From: Clostridia bacterium
GTDB taxonomy: Bacteria > Bacillota_A > Clostridia > UBA1212 > UBA1255
Assembly (NCBI GenBank): GCA_017522515.1
Contig: JAFWZH010000205.1
Location: 1 to 6,612, forward strand
Direction: 5' to 3'
DNA: 6,612 bases
The notes beneath the pieces were generated by a model, which saw only the letters and a list, made by a program, of their open reading frames with translations, was not told where the DNA came from and searched no databases. Positions 5,870 to 6,612 of the stretch are shown piece by piece; position 1 is the stretch's first letter; every line of letters starts with the position of its first letter. The position numbers were made by a program, and so were the translations under genes.

Positions 5870-6612
5870 AGAATCATACTATTAGCCTTATCCACGACAG
5901 CGGTATCAAGTGAAGCCAAATAAATCTGTGTGGTCATTTCTGAATCGTGCCCCATTCCCTCACTAATTACCGATATTGGAACATTCTTATTCTTCGCTAC
6001 ACTTGCCCAAGAGTGCCTTGCTACATACATTGTAAGAGGTAGTTGAACGCCTATCATTTTGCCAATTTCTTTGAGTTTGCGATTGATTAGGTACATTGCA
6101 TTCTGATATTGTGTGCGTTCATCACCATTCATCGGCTTGATAATGGGTAACAAGTATTCCGATAGAGGATTCTCGTATTTCTCCACAATCTCCTGCATAC
6201 ACTTTTCCCAACGAATAAAGAGTTGTTGCCCGGTCTTGCGTCTGCGATACGATAGTATGCCATTCGATAGGTCTTTCTTCTTGAGGTACGCCATATCAAT
6301 AAACGACATTCCACGAGTGTAGAATGAGAACATAAACATATCCCTTGCAAAGTCCAGCGATGGTTGCAATGATAAGTCGAGGTTTTTAATCTGCTTGATT
6401 GCCTTTAATGGGATTGCTCGCTTAATAGTCTTGTCAATGCCTGTATAAACGTGTTTGAATGGGTTCCGATTGGTGGTCAATTCCTTTTCAATAGCACGAT
6501 TATAGACTGCCCGAAGTATTCGCATATAGAACGAGGTGCTGTTCTTGGTCAATCCTTTGTTACGCAAATAAGCCTCATACATCAGCATTAAATCAGAGTC
6601 AATATCTTCCAA
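5857..6612 (-). CDS. tyrosine recombinase (DNA invertase type), 5' end missing
   Basis: 251 residues are visible; the frame is open to the window edge, so the true start and part of the N-terminal domain lie outside (the codon at the edge is TTG, not a credible start). Residues about 1-60 (LMYEAYLRNKGLTKNSTSFYMRILR pattern) are the end of the SAM-like core-binding domain. The catalytic domain shows Arg100 in FYTRGMSFIDMAYL, Lys126 in YRRRKTGQ, Arg199 in YVARHSW, His222 in GMGH and nucleophile Tyr231 in TTQIYLASLD, with the usual 9-residue His-Tyr spacing. The usual His of the H-x-x-R box is Tyr196, seen in many Bacteroidota relatives. The set is complete, so the enzyme should be active. It breaks and rejoins DNA strands through a 3'-phosphotyrosyl link. 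Its 3' end lies 21 bp from an inverted repeat, so the flanking 189-bp segment is the likely substrate. Relatives include promoter invertases and element integrases. Confidence 0.93.
   Translation of the reverse strand: MEDIDSDLMLMYEAYLRNKGLTKNSTSFYMRILRAVYNRAIEKELTTNRNPFKHVYTGIDKTIKRAIPLKAIKQIKNLDLSLQPSLDFARDMFMFSFYTRGMSFIDMAYLKKKDLSNGILSYRRRKTGQQLFIRWEKCMQEIVEKYENPLSEYLLPIIKPMNGDERTQYQNAMYLINRKLKEIGKMIGVQLPLTMYVARHSWASVAKNKNVPISVISEGMGHDSEMTTQIYLASLDTAVVDKANSMILNSL

Overview
The window looks like a piece of a Bacteroidales (gut Bacteroides/Prevotella-type) chromosome or integrated element. The signs are AT-rich exported-protein genes with A/U-rich leaders and no clear Shine-Dalgarno, promoter elements of the Bacteroidota TAnnTTTG type, signal peptides cleaved before glutamine, and a tyrosine recombinase of the Bacteroidota kind. 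The species cannot be named from this sequence.

Left part, + strand (1-1860). The window opens inside a Fic-domain gene (intact HPxxDGNGR motif, C-terminal winged helix). It is followed 23 bp later by an AT-rich gene for a small two-helix membrane protein, which ends at a good intrinsic terminator (about 1216-1250). A second small two-helix membrane protein (best start 1387) has its own TAnnTTTG promoter element. Its last codons run out of frame through the remnant of a second, degenerate tyrosine integrase (about 1655-1833), whose catalytic Arg codon now reads Ser.

Central part, - strand (5588 down to 1940). Five tightly packed genes form one operon, with gaps of 3 to 7 bp and one 4-bp ATGA overlap. 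Every product has an N-terminal signal peptide with Gln at the predicted mature +1 position. The second gene is CsgG-like with a FlgT C-terminal-like domain. The fourth resembles a Bacteroidota family of unknown function (probably DUF6175). The others are an Ala-rich helical protein, a small alpha/beta protein and a TPR-like helical protein. Together they look like a periplasmic or outer-membrane-associated assembly, function unknown.

Right part (5589-6612). Between the operon and the 3' end of a convergently placed tyrosine recombinase gene (cut by the window end) lies a 189-bp segment bounded by perfect 18-bp inverted repeats (5647-5664 and 5818-5835). Inside it is an exact TAnnTTTG promoter element pointing rightwards, away from the operon. 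No such element is visible in the fixed leader upstream of the operon. The simplest reading is a phase-variable switch: the neighbouring recombinase flips the promoter segment, the operon is OFF in the orientation shown, and inversion would give it a promoter with a leader of about 80 nt. This switch plus the five-gene exported system is the most interesting content of the window.
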